From: Desarmillaria ectypa
Taxonomy: Eukaryota > Basidiomycota > Agaricomycetes > Agaricales > Physalacriaceae
Reading direction: 5' to 3'
Assembly: GCA_030407005.1 (NCBI GenBank)
Contig: JAUDYN010000003.1
Span: 1,364,001-1,428,000, forward strand
DNA length: 64,000 bases
Shown: one piece after another, positions 11,119 to 22,235 of the stretch
Position numbering within the stretch: position 1 is the first letter of the stretch
How the letters are laid out: each line of letters opens with the position of its first letter
Notes under the pieces: model-generated
What the model saw: only the letters and a program-made list of their open reading frames with translations
Told to the model about the DNA's origin: nothing
Database searches by the model: none
Translations under genes and position numbers: made by a program

Positions 11119-12054
11119 ATGGCCGCCTCTATTAGCAAGAAGAGAAAGTTCGTCGCTGACGGTGTCTTCCGCGCAGAGCTCAATGAATTCTTCACTCGTG
11201 AGCTCGCCGAGGAGGGTTACTCTGGATGTGATGTCCGTGTAACTCACGCTCGTACTGAGGTAGGCTGGAGTCATCTCCGTCGCTGGAGGTCACCCTGATT
11301 AGCATCGTAGATCATCATTCGGGCCACCCACACTCAGGAAGTCTTGGGTGAGAAGGGTCGTCGTATCCGTGAGCTTACCGCTCTCGTCCAGAAGCGGTTC
11401 AAGTTCCCCGAAAACTCCCTTGAACTCTATGCTGAGAAGGTCCAGTACCGTGGTCTCTCTGCCGTTGCTCAGTGCGAAAGTTTGAGGTACAAACTTCTTG
11501 GAGGTCTTGCTGTTCGTCGGTAGGTTCATCTGGTCATCGCACGTCCTTTGGTATTCTCATAATTGTCTAGCGCATGCTATGGTGTCCTCCGATTCGTTAT
11601 GGAGTCTGGCGCAAAAGGTTGTGAAGTTGTCGTTTCTGGCAAGCTTCGTGCTGCTCGTGCCAAGTCCATGAAGTTCACCGACGGCTTCATGATCCACTCT
11701 GGTCAACCTGCTGTTGACTTCGTTGACTTCGCTGTCCGCCACGTCCTTCTCCGGCAGGGTGTGTTGGGCATCAAGGTTAAGATGTAGGCCAATTCTTTCC
11801 TATCGCTGGCATATAAAGCTTATAGATCTTTTAGCATGAAGGGATGGGATCCTGAGGGCCACACCGGACCTCGCAAGCCTCTTCCCGACTCCGTTCAAAT
11901 CTTAGACCCTCCTGTCGACAAAATTTATTCCGAGCCTCAGTCCGAACAAAGAGAGCCCTTGGCCGTTCCCGTTGCACCTCCTGCGGAGGAGGCCTATGCC
12001 CCTCAGGAACCTTTCCAACAGCCGGAAGCATACATGGAGCAGCCAGTGTTCTAA
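11119..12054 (+). CDS. 40S ribosomal protein uS3
   Basis: Exons 11119-11259, 11311-11519, 11571-11783 and 11835-12054 encode 260 residues, the normal eukaryotic length. The start [17 protein letters not shown], the KH-domain stretch [18 protein letters not shown], the [14 protein letters not shown] block and the C-terminal [19 protein letters not shown] all match uS3. The protein lines the mRNA entry channel of the small subunit. The tail is Pro/Glu-rich, as in other fungi. Codon choice is C-rich at third positions, as in highly expressed fungal genes. Confidence 0.95.
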
Positions 12055-12149
12055 TGTAGATTTGTGCTGTGGTGTCATTAGTATGCAATTATCATCCCAG
12101 TGTCGTTTGTGCTCCATCTCAAAGGCTGTTCTGAAAGCTATGTAACGCA

Positions 12150-15013
12150 CTAGAGATGCTGTGACACGCTACTACCTGCAAATTGGTTTGTTGGGAACAA
12201 AATAGTCGGCCTCTTTTCTACTGCTGCTTGCCAGGAGAATCTGAATGCTACATCGACTGTGTCCAGCGTTTGGGATGGACCAGGGACATTGACGTTGCCC
12301 GACTGTTCCTCGTACAGAAGCGCAATATTTCCCATGACTAAGATGATCAAGACTGTTGGCGCGCTATACGAAGGGCCTGATACATTGAGGTTCACTGATC
12401 CACCAGCTGTGTCCCAAAATACGGCCATGATAGTTTGATCATATAACGCAGAGGCATGTGTATCGTTCCGGACTGATTGAAGGGAAAACTGCTGGCTTTT
12501 CTGAAGAAATGAAACCAAGGATATCGGGAAATGAGGTATAAGAGAAAGATGTATTGACAGCAGAGTCGTGTTGCAACCAAGCCGCAAAAATATCTACAAT
12601 TGCTGGTGGCTGGGTGGATGTCCCTGTAGAGGGCCAGTTACCTGTCTTCTCTCCAATGTCGATGAATGATGTAGTCAGTTGCTGTGCGCCTAGTAAGTAT
12701 TCAACCATTGGCATGCCACAATGATTGAGGAGCCGAATGCGTCGTTACGCCCACCGAGGATTGTTGTACTGCATCAATGATAATGGGCCCATGGTGTCGT
12801 TTCTGGTCGAGGACAGAGTAAATGGGAGTGTTATTGGTGGATGAAATGTTCAAAATCATGATATGTTGCACGTCGTCGTGTAGGAAGCACCGTGCCTTTT
12901 GCCAGCTTAAGGACCTATCGTACGGGTTGTGTATCGCATAGCTGCAATGCCGATACTACCATCAGAGACACCACCAACGAAAGATTGTGCACCCGTGTAT
13001 TCAGTGTTACCACAGTTCAGAGGGGTAACATTGTAGTTTACGGTAATGCCGGGGATGACCTACCAATCCCAAGCCACCGAGATGTCCTCGTATTCATCAC
13101 CCTGAATATAGGTGTGTAAGGCGCCATCTGAAAGATCAGAGGCTGGAACATGGATTCAATGAAACGTCCCATTTCCCTATGCTAAGTGAAATGCTTACGT
13201 TCTGCGAGTTGACGCGTTCACTGGTCAATGTCCTTGTGGAAACCATCTTAACCGTCGACACAGTTTCCACCCCGATGTGCTTTTACTCCTTTGGTCAGCC
13301 GGACGCAACATGTCGGCAGGCACTCACCATATAGTCATTTGTGTAGAACATGCGATTGCCGCTCAAATTACCAGCGTTAGCATGCGTTACGCTGGTACTT
13401 AAGCTCTGGCTGAAGTCGGTCAAGATATTCGATGACCGTAAGTCTCCCAAGACTTCGACTTCTGTCAGATTGAGTAAAATGCTGCTAGTCGCCCTAAAAC
13501 ATGCCGTTAGGACATCAAATCTCCTCAAAAAGGGGAACACTTACTGTCAGTCAATCACTCGGAAACGGATAAATTTGCCAAGAGCAGGCTACACAAGAAC
13601 GCTTAGCAAATAGCGGAAAATGTTGTCCAGGAAGGAGATATACGAAATTCCAGTGCAAGACTGCTGTCAAAGTATTATAATAGGACATCCATTTGTCGCC
13701 ATCAATAAGGGCTTCAAAGGCTGTCTTCAAGTCCGAGTCCACCTCGAATTTTGTTCCAGCAGCGACAAATTCCAACTGGAGAACGTCATTGGAACTACAC
13801 ATTTATCGTTTGTATTATATCAGAAAAGCAGGGCATATGGACTCGCCAATCCTTTCCTATGAGAATTGAGAGCTTAAAAAATATAACTACAGTAGAAGTC
13901 TCACTGCAAACGTACCATAATTTCCGTTATACAAGAGTTCACCATGTTGCCTAGGAAGGCGAAGTGAGAACGGGGTAAATCGACATGGAAAAGTAAGAAA
14001 TTACCCGAAGCTGCCATCCTACCTAATACCGTCGCTTTTGACCTCATAATGAATGATGAGCTCTGCGTGAATCCTGGCGTAAGCGTCACTAATAAGCGTT
14101 GTATTGGCGGTGAGGATGCCGAGATCAATGCCAATTCGAGCGACGTCAAGGATGTTGGCGCCAGTCAAATAGCTAGCATTCTTTTGGAAGGTACCGAAGG
14201 AACGTCCAGACATGCGAGAACAGCCTTCTGTTTGCTCCGAAGAGAGGTTGTCATTAAGAAGAAGACACGTCTGCGAGACTAGGATTACCTACGAAAATAT
14301 AGATCAGAAACAGAACACGCACGTTAGCGTACCAATTGGTATTCCAAAGTTCAGTCTCATCGTCACTGCAGGGATGTCCTGACCCACCACCTCCATCTAG
14401 AAATTCGAGTTCGTAAAATCGTGGTCAAACCATCAGTCCATTCCGAGAGAGATCGCATCTAGGATGTCTTGTTGTACATACTGCTCGCCGCCAGACAGAC
14501 CTCCATGCCATGCACCTGCCATGACCACTAAGAATGTTGTCAATCTTCAAGATGGCTACAATATGATATAGCGTGCTTACACAAATACTGCCAGAGTACT
14601 CCTGCAGGCTAGTTTGCACGTTGAGCGGCACATTTTGTCGCATAATTGGCATCTGGCCATTGGCCGGTAGAATGGTTCAAGGCGGAAAACCTGCAGGTGT
14701 GTCAATTGATGGCAATGCTCTTGTGTGCTGACCATGCAACTTACCATTCTACTATGTCCTCAGCGCCCATGGGATGAGATATCATGGAGTCGACACGGCG
14801 CTGATGCAGGAGTTCGACTGTCTGGCTGTCAGAGCCATCATAGGTGGAGCTGGCGGAGACGTAGGCAGAAGAGTCCAAAGTTTGGTCATCTAATGACGAT
14901 TGTCTACGCGCAAGAGCTGATTGTTGATGCTTCGGACCGCCTCTTGCAGAATGAAGTTCTGCAGAGAAAGGAAGTACGAAAAGGAAGGTAGATGTAAAGA
15001 GTGGATATCGCAA
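12150..15013 (-). pseudogene. PL8-like lyase copy A, broken
   Basis: Most parts of the family can be followed: an N-terminal leader (from 15013), the exon ending in DIVEW, the TGANILDVARIGIDLG block, ANAGNLSGNRMFYTNDYM, and the C-terminal beta domain to a stop at 12150. Lesions relative to copies B and C: a stop in the first Trp after CAAQRAN (about 14608), a TGA for the first Trp of RWWF near 14438, a one-base shift just downstream of it, a stop after WDW (about 13059), loss of frame near 12875, and a frameshift near 12505 in the C-terminal domain. It cannot encode a full lyase. Introns sit at the same places as in copies C and D. Confidence 0.85.
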
Positions 15014-15434
15014 ATGGTTTCATTGTTATTTGCTATGCGAAAGAATTGCATGAGTACATGTAGGTGCTTTGAGAAGACTTAAGAACCTACTTAAAATTTT
15101 TAGGGAATACGCCAGAAATCCGACCCAGCGAACGGGTCTTTAAGAAGATTCCCTACTAGCTCCTTGAGCCCCGGGTCGACATATAGGGCGACTTCAGTAG
15201 TTACAAGCTGGCGAATCATGAGCCCGCTAAGTTTATCTTCTTGGCAGAATGGACATGCAGAATGGACTACACATACGATGCGGCATAAGCATAGATCCTC
15301 CATGATCGATTTAGTGATCGTTGTCAGGTTCATAGCACCCACAAGTCATACAAGTATCCATTGTAGAGCAATGCCAAATTAGAGCTTGATATATGTTCCA
15401 TTTCTCAGCGCGTGTCTAGTTTTGGATTACAAGC
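15014..15434. other. Spacer between PL8 copies A and B
   Basis: 421 bp; the spacers of the array are of similar size (421, 445 and 487 bp). No ORF with coding character. Confidence 0.5.
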
Positions 15435-18319
15435 TTAGATATGTTGGAAAACGCTGCTACCTGACAAGCCACCCGTTGGAAAGTTGACTACTAAGGTCTT
15501 GCTTCGCGCCTCTTGCCTGCCTTTTAGAAATGCGAACGTAATGTTTACTGTGGTAAGTGTTTACGATGGATTGGAGACTGTGACGTTGCTTGTGCATTGA
15601 TCATAAATGAGCGCAACGTTCCTGTTGGCGGTAATGAGTAGGTTGTCGGTATCTGGGTGTTTCGGGTGCGTAATATCGAGGTTCACGGAGCCACCAGATT
15701 CGTTCCAAAACACTGCAAAAAGAGTTTCGTGTGCTTGGTCATAGATCGCTGACGCCTGAGCATCGTTCCGAGTGGATTGCAGAGAGAATTGGCGGCTCTT
15801 CAAAGTGAAAGTGCTAGGGTCCGTACCAGGTTACGAAGAAGACGTGTTCAGGGAAGTATGCTGTAGGCGCGCAGAGAAAAGTGTGACATTTGTAGGAGGC
15901 TGGGTGGAGATCCCAATTGACGACCAATCTTCATGTGTCTCCTCGACGTTGAAAGAGATAGAGGACTGTCCTTTGGGATCGAGAACATATCCAATGTTGT
16001 TATTCCACAACGATTTGGATCTACCTGCCCCGTTGAATTCATGTGTCTCGTGGCCATCCACGACGTAGCGCTTTTGGTCAAGGACAGAGTAGACTGGCGC
16101 GTTGGTTGCGGAAGAGACGTTGACAATCATAACATGCTACACGTCGTCCTCAAGGAAGAACCAAGTCTTTCGCCAACTCAATGACTTGGTGGCGGGGTTT
16201 ACGTATCGCATGGCAGCAAGACCAGCGCGGCCGTCCGATACACCGCCCACGAAGATATGCAATCCGCGGAACTGATTGTGCGAGCAGTTCAACGCCGTCG
16301 CACCGTAACCAATAGTGATTCCCGGAATGAGGTTCCGATCCCAAGCTGCAGCGATGTCTTCGTATTCGTTGCCCTTCAGATACGTGTAAAGGGCGCCGTC
16401 TGACAGATGGAATCCGAATGGCTGAAAGAGAATGAGTTCCGTGACGGCATGAAGATCAAGGACCCAATGCGTACATTTTGCGAATAGACACACTCCGTAG
16501 TTTTGGTTCTTGAAGAGAACATTTTCAGGGTTGAAACATACTGTTCGCCACGGTGAACCTGAGCTAAAGATCAACCATGATGAAGACAGGGACGAGTTAT
16601 GAACGAACCATGTAATCGTTGGTATAAAACATGCAATTGCCCTTGAGGTTTCCAGCGTTGGCGTGCGTTAAATTGCTGACTTTTAGACTAGCTACAAAAT
16701 CTGTCAATGACTTTGACATCCATTTGTTACCCAACTCCTCGACCTCTGTTAAATTTATTTTGAGGTTAGCTGAAGCCCTTGTACGTTAAAATGAGCGATA
16801 CTCAAGTGGAAAATTGAAGATGAACGTACTGTCCGTCTATGACAGAGAAGCTAATGAATCTCGGAAGAACAGATTGTACGGCACTCACTATCAGGCTTTG
16901 TCTGGCCAAGGATGCAAACACTCACAAAATCACAATGGAGTGGACCACTGACTGCATTGTAAAATATCATCCATATGTTTCCCTCAAAAAGGCGGGTCAA
17001 TGCAATCTTTGAGTCAGAACCTGCGGAGAGTCTGGTCCCTAGTGCTGCAAGCTCAAGTTCTACAACGTCGTTCGAACTATATAAGACGTCGCATAAACGA
17101 GTATATCCTAGTCACAGTACAAAAATCGTACTAGTCTTTGCCTTCGATCCAGAATGTCAGGTAACTGGATTCTGATATAGAAGAAAAACCGACCGTAGTT
17201 GCCATTATACAGTAAGCCATCGTGCTGACTATCAAATATAGCGTAAAGCAGGAGGAATCGTATCGCACTTGTGCAACGTACCCAAAACTACCATCTATGG
17301 AGGAGGTTCAGATAAATCTGAGAAGAGTGGGATGGCACCAGACGTACCAGACCTGATCCCATCGACCGTGACGACATTCTTGATGATAACTTCTCGGTGG
17401 ATTCTGCCATAGGCGTCAGCAACAAGAGTCTCATTTGAAGACAGAAGTCCTGCATCGATGCCAATCTTCGATACGTCCAGTATATTGGCGCCGGTCATGT
17501 AGTTCATGGGACGATTGAACACCTCATATGAACGGACTGCCATGGACATGTAGTGATTCGCGACATCTTCAGGGAGTCCTTTTCGTCCCATAATCAGGCA
17601 CGCGTCCACAACCATTTGCGGTACTCCAATCACCTGCGGAAAACTCAACAGCGCAGAAAAAGATTATACAGGGCAATTCCTACATTGCTAAACCAATTGG
17701 CACCCCAAAGAAGGGTCTCGGCAGAATTGCATGGACAGCTTGCACTACCACCGTCATACAAGCAGCCTGGGTTGATGAAATCGCGGTCAAACCACCATCT
17801 CATACCAAGCAAAGTTGAGGATTTGAGCTTGGCATCTTTGAGGTACTTGTCTGCATTAGCCAGTCCCCCATGCCAAGCACCGGCCATAATGATTTAAAAG
17901 AAGTCAGCATGACCAAATCCCGGTTCGACAAAATAACAGCAACTTACGCAAACGTCCCCAATGTTCGCCAGCTGGCCAGTTTGCGCGTTGGGCAGCACAT
18001 CCCGTAGCATAGCCAAGGTTCACCAGCGCGCAATGTCACCATTAGAACCTTTCAGCCCAGATATAATCGACTCTAATCGACGCTCTAGGATATCATTTAA
18101 ATTGATATCTTTGGCGCCTGTCGATTGAAGTTGACTAGTTTGAGTCGCGCATGTAATCAATGTTTTCGTAGCATTGTTCGTAGTGGGAGTAGTAGGCGAG
18201 ACTATGGAGGTCGTCAAACTTGATGTTAGAGCTGAGCCTGCCAATGCAGCTTGAGAAATATCATCTGGAGCTGCATAGACGAGTAGCGGGGATAGTAGAT
18301 AGACGAGAGAAAGGCACAT
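15435..18319 (-). pseudogene. PL8-like lyase copy B, broken
   Basis: Starts MCLSLVYLLSPLLVYAAPDD (signal peptide) with an S/T-rich linker and a DINL...ERRLESIISGL block, and ends at 15435. Lesions relative to copy C: the sequence from inside the first intron through the following exon's WLSSLDSDGKWPDVN is deleted (junction about 18012). The next 3' splice site has lost its AG (near 17886). Three in-frame stops interrupt the C-terminal half: DDV*HVM (CAG to TAG, 16137), SSS* with a 9-nt deletion (about 15829), and NPS*TL (CAA to TAA, about 15561). Between the lesions the frame is still well kept, so decay looks recent. Confidence 0.88.
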
Positions 18320-18764
18320 AGAGAGTAGGTGCTGAAGGACGTAGCAAGTGGCTAGTGACTAGGAAATAGTCGAGACAAAAGACAGCGCATGCGGAATCCA
18401 GTGCTGTCGCGTTGCTTCGATTTTGGTTCTGTTTGCATCTTCTTGCCCCAACGAGATCGACACCAACCGACGCCTCACATTAAAGTTAGACAGCCATCCA
18501 GTATCGTCTAGGCAGTTCTCAACAATCAACATACAGGCAACCAAGAACATCACAGTCGAAGGAAAAGTTTCGATCCAAGCAATAACTAGAACACGCTTGC
18601 TTGTCACCCATGCCTATGTCATGTATAACAGTGATCTCGTCCTGTCCTGAACACTAAGGACTTTCGGTTCAACCAAGCTTTCCGTATAATCTTTCTCGTC
18701 TCGTGGAACTTTTATGAGTTATCTGCAACGTTGATTATGTAAGTATCAAGTACTAACGGCAAGG
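18320..18764. other. Spacer between PL8 copies B and C
   Basis: 445 bp, serving as promoter of copy B and 3' flank of copy C. An 82-codon minus ORF here resembles nothing known. Confidence 0.45.
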
Positions 18765-21748
18765 TCAGATTCGTTGGAAAACACTGCTTCCTGCCAAGCC
18801 ACCCGTCGGGAAAGCCACTACTAAGCTTCTCGTCTGCGTCTCCTTCCCGCTCCTTGTAAACACGAAGGTAATTTCCACTGCGGTAAGCGTTTGCGATGGA
18901 TCAGAGACCGTAATGAAGTTGGTACGTTGATCATAAATGAGTGCAATATTGCCGTTCGCCGTGATAGAAAGAGAACTTCGAGCTTCTGAATATTTGGGAA
19001 GGGAAACATCGAGCTCCGTAGAGCCACCGTTCTCGTTCCAAAACACGGCAAAGACCTTTTCGTGGGCTTGGTCATAGATCGCCGAAATTTGTACGTCGTT
19101 CTGGGTGGACTGAAGAGAGTGTTGGAGACTCTTTGAAAGGAAAGCGTCAAGGGATGTACCAGGGAAAGCTGTATACGATGAAGAGGAGCTCAAGGAATCA
19201 TGCTGTAGCCACGCAGTGAAAAGCATGACGTCCGCAGGAGGCTGAGTAGATATGCCAATCGAGGACCAATTGCCGCGTTTCTCCTCGACGCTGAAAGAGA
19301 TGGACGTTGACTCTTGTGGATCGAGAACATAACCAACATTGCCATGCCACAACGACCTAATCCCCGCCATAGACCCCGCTTTCCCGTCCTCGTCTACGAC
19401 CAAAGGTCCGACGTAGCGCTTTTGATCGAGGACAGAATAGACTGGTGCGTTGGTTTTGGACGAGATATTGGCGACCATGACGTGCTGTACATCGTCCTCG
19501 AGGAAGAACCAAGCCTTCTGCCAGCTCAACGACTTCGTGGAAGGGTTCAGATACCGCATAACTGCAACACCAACTTGACCATCTGACACCCCACCTACGA
19601 AAGCCTGTAGTCCAGTGAACTGACTGCTCGAGCAGCTCAATGCCGTCGCGTTATAATCAACAGTGATTCCTGGAATGAGGTTCCAATCCCAGGCCGCAGC
19701 GATGTCTTCATACTCGTTGCCATTGAGATAGGTGTAAAGGACACCGTCTGAAAGGTGGAATCCGAATGGCTAGATGAAACGAGCGAATGAACTTTCCAAA
19801 CGCAAACATAATCAACATTTACGGCTTACATTTTCCGAATTGGTGCACTCTGTGTTTTTTGTTCTCAACGAAAACATCTTAAGAGTGGTGACATACTCTT
19901 TACCACGATGAACCTGCCCTCGAGGTTAGCCATGACATTTACAAGGCGGAGAAATAGAAGTTCAAGCACCATGTAATCGTTGGCGTAAAACAGACGGTTG
20001 CCAGTAAGGTTTCCAGCATTAGCGTGTGTTAGATTATGGTCGTTTAAACTGGCTCCAAACTCTGTTAGCGTGCTTGACATCCATTCACTACCCAACTCCT
20101 CGACGGCCGTTAAATTCATTCCAATGTCAGCAGTGGCCCTGTTCATAATGAACATTGCCCAAGGGGAAAAAATAGATTGGCGTACTGTCCGTCGATGACA
20201 GGAAAGCTGATGAATCTCGGAAGAACAGACTTCATAACAAGGGCCGTCAGTCGTCGTCAGCATGAATAATGTTGAAAGGCCCTACAAAATCCCAGTGAAG
20301 TACACCATTAATCGCATTGTAGACAATCATCCATTTGTCCCCATCAAAAAGATTAGCCAATGCGGTCTTGGAAGCAGAACTCGCCGAAAATTGGGTTTCT
20401 GCTGCTGCAAGCTCAAGGTCCATGACATCGTTGGAGCTAGAACGTGATCGCGTAAATGACTAGACTCCGATGCAAGTTGCAACGTAATCATACTAGACAG
20501 TGCCTAAAATCCCCAACTATAATAGGGCGATGATATACATGATGAAGACTGACCGTAATTTCCGTTATAGAGCAAGCCTCCGTGCTGACTGTTGCAAATG
20601 TTAGCATGCGGACAATAGTGCATGTTCTGAACGTACCCAAAACTACCGTCTACGAAAGAAAGGTCAATACATGCTTGGGAGGCACGAGGATATTGAACAC
20701 ACCAGACCTAATGCCATCTACCATGATACCATCTTTGATAGAAAGTTCTTGGTGAATTTTACTGTAAGCATCAGCGAGAAAAGACTCATTCGAAGACAAA
20801 AGCCCTGCGTCTATTCCGATCTTGGCTACATCCAGGATATTGGCTCCAGTCATGTAACTCGCATGTCGAGCGAAAGCACCATATGAACGGGTTGACATGA
20901 GCATACAGTGACTCTCATCTGTATCGGTAAGAATATCTGTCCCCATAATGAGACACACGTCCACCACCAACTGCGGCACTCCGATGACCTGCGAGATATT
21001 GAGCAATGAAGAATTATATCACCAAGTTGCTACCCACGTTACTGTACCAATTCGTGTTCCAGAGTAGGGTCTCCGTGGAATTGCATGGGCAACTTGCACT
21101 ACCGCCATTGTCCAAGCAGGCAGGGTTGGTGAAATCGCGGTCGAACCACCATCTCATCCCAAGAAGGATGGCGGATTCGAGGCTGGAATCTTTGACGTAC
21201 TCGCTCACACCGGGAAGTCCACCATGCCAAGCGCCTGCCATGGTGACTGCGAAGAGGTGAATGCGACAACAACGGACGAAAGAATGCAGACTTACGCAAC
21301 CGAACCCAGTGATCTCTGGCTGGCCAGTTGGCGCGCTGGGCAGCACATCCCGTGGCATAGTTCACGTCAGGCCATTTACCGTCAGAGTCGAGAGAAGAAA
21401 GCCTGGGATCATGGTGATATGCGGTAAGGTTTGCCCATGCGCCAAGGCTTACCAGCCGGCGATTCCGTTGCTAGAGCCTGAGAGCCCGGATATGATCGAC
21501 GTCAAACGGCGCTCCCGAATGAGATTGATGTCTTGGGTTCCGGTAGCGGTGGGTTCAGACGAACTCGTAGTGCTGATAGTCAGTGGTAACGTCGTGGTAA
21601 CTGAAGTATTAGCTATTGCAGCTGCAGAGGTCGTCACGCTGGATGCTTGAGAGATGGGATCTGCAGCGGCCAAGCAGACAAACACCGAGGAGAGTAAGGA
21701 CGCAGAAGTCAGAGAAAAGAGCATAATAGAATACGAATGCCAGCTCAC
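18765..21748 (-). CDS. PL8-like secreted polysaccharide lyase, copy C (intact)
   Basis: Twelve exons: 21748-21453, 21402-21296, 21246-21038, 20988-20703, 20649-20637, 20588-20554, 20516-20504, 20436-20286, 20229-20186, 20138-19970, 19913-19830, 19769-18765; 803 residues, no internal stop. A signal peptide (MLFSLTSASLLSSVFVCLA) and S/T linker precede the alpha-toroid part (GMRWWFDRDF, VIGVPQLVVD, MTGANILDVAKIGIDAG, DGSFGQHGGLLYNGNY). Next come NRLFYANDYMVHRG, an E-C-T-N segment, GFHLSDGVLYTYL, WDWNLIPGITVDY and a C-terminal beta domain. The order fits the PL8 family (chondroitin, hyaluronate or xanthan lyases), which cleave uronic-acid polysaccharides by beta-elimination. The substrate is unknown. 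The intron at 20437-20503 uses GC-AG. Confidence 0.82.
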
Positions 21749-22235
21749 AGCAGGAGCCGGTCAAGATGGAAGATGCCTGCAAACGTTGCATTTATTTGTG
21801 TCTTCTAACCTGAACGCTAACGTTCATGATGTCACCCGACGCGCCATCTTCCAATATCTGCATTAAAGCCGCTACTGAGCGACTCAGGATCAGTGATAAT
21901 GGCAAAGACAACCAGGAATGAAGAATCGGGCCATTGTAGCACAATGCAAAGGATGGAAGATAAGGTGTGAACGAAGGATCCAAAGGGGGAATGATGCCCC
22001 AGAAAGGTGGCTGAGATTCGTAACAGATGGGTCCGAGCTTTAAATAGCAGGCGCGCACAAGATTGCATGGCAACGAATACCCTGAGGTATGACAAGCGTG
22101 CTCTGAGGAAAGAACTAGTACTTGGGACATGGAGTGGTGTGTTCAAGGATAACGACATGCTGCCAGACGATTGAGTATTGCAAGGACCCCAATACTAAAT
22201 ACATTATATAACTGCGTGTAGGACCCTTGGCACCC
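21749..22235. other. Spacer between PL8 copies C and D
   Basis: 487 bp; promoter of copy C. No gene recognised. Confidence 0.45.

Noticed and set aside
12150..15013. Copy A as a functional lyase through unusual introns
   Set aside because: Too many stops and frameshifts fall inside conserved segments whose exons are intact in copies C and D.
18359..18607. Extra fragment of a PL8 gene in the spacer upstream of copy B
   Set aside because: An RRRL segment is loosely similar to ERRLTSI of the array, but nothing else aligns.
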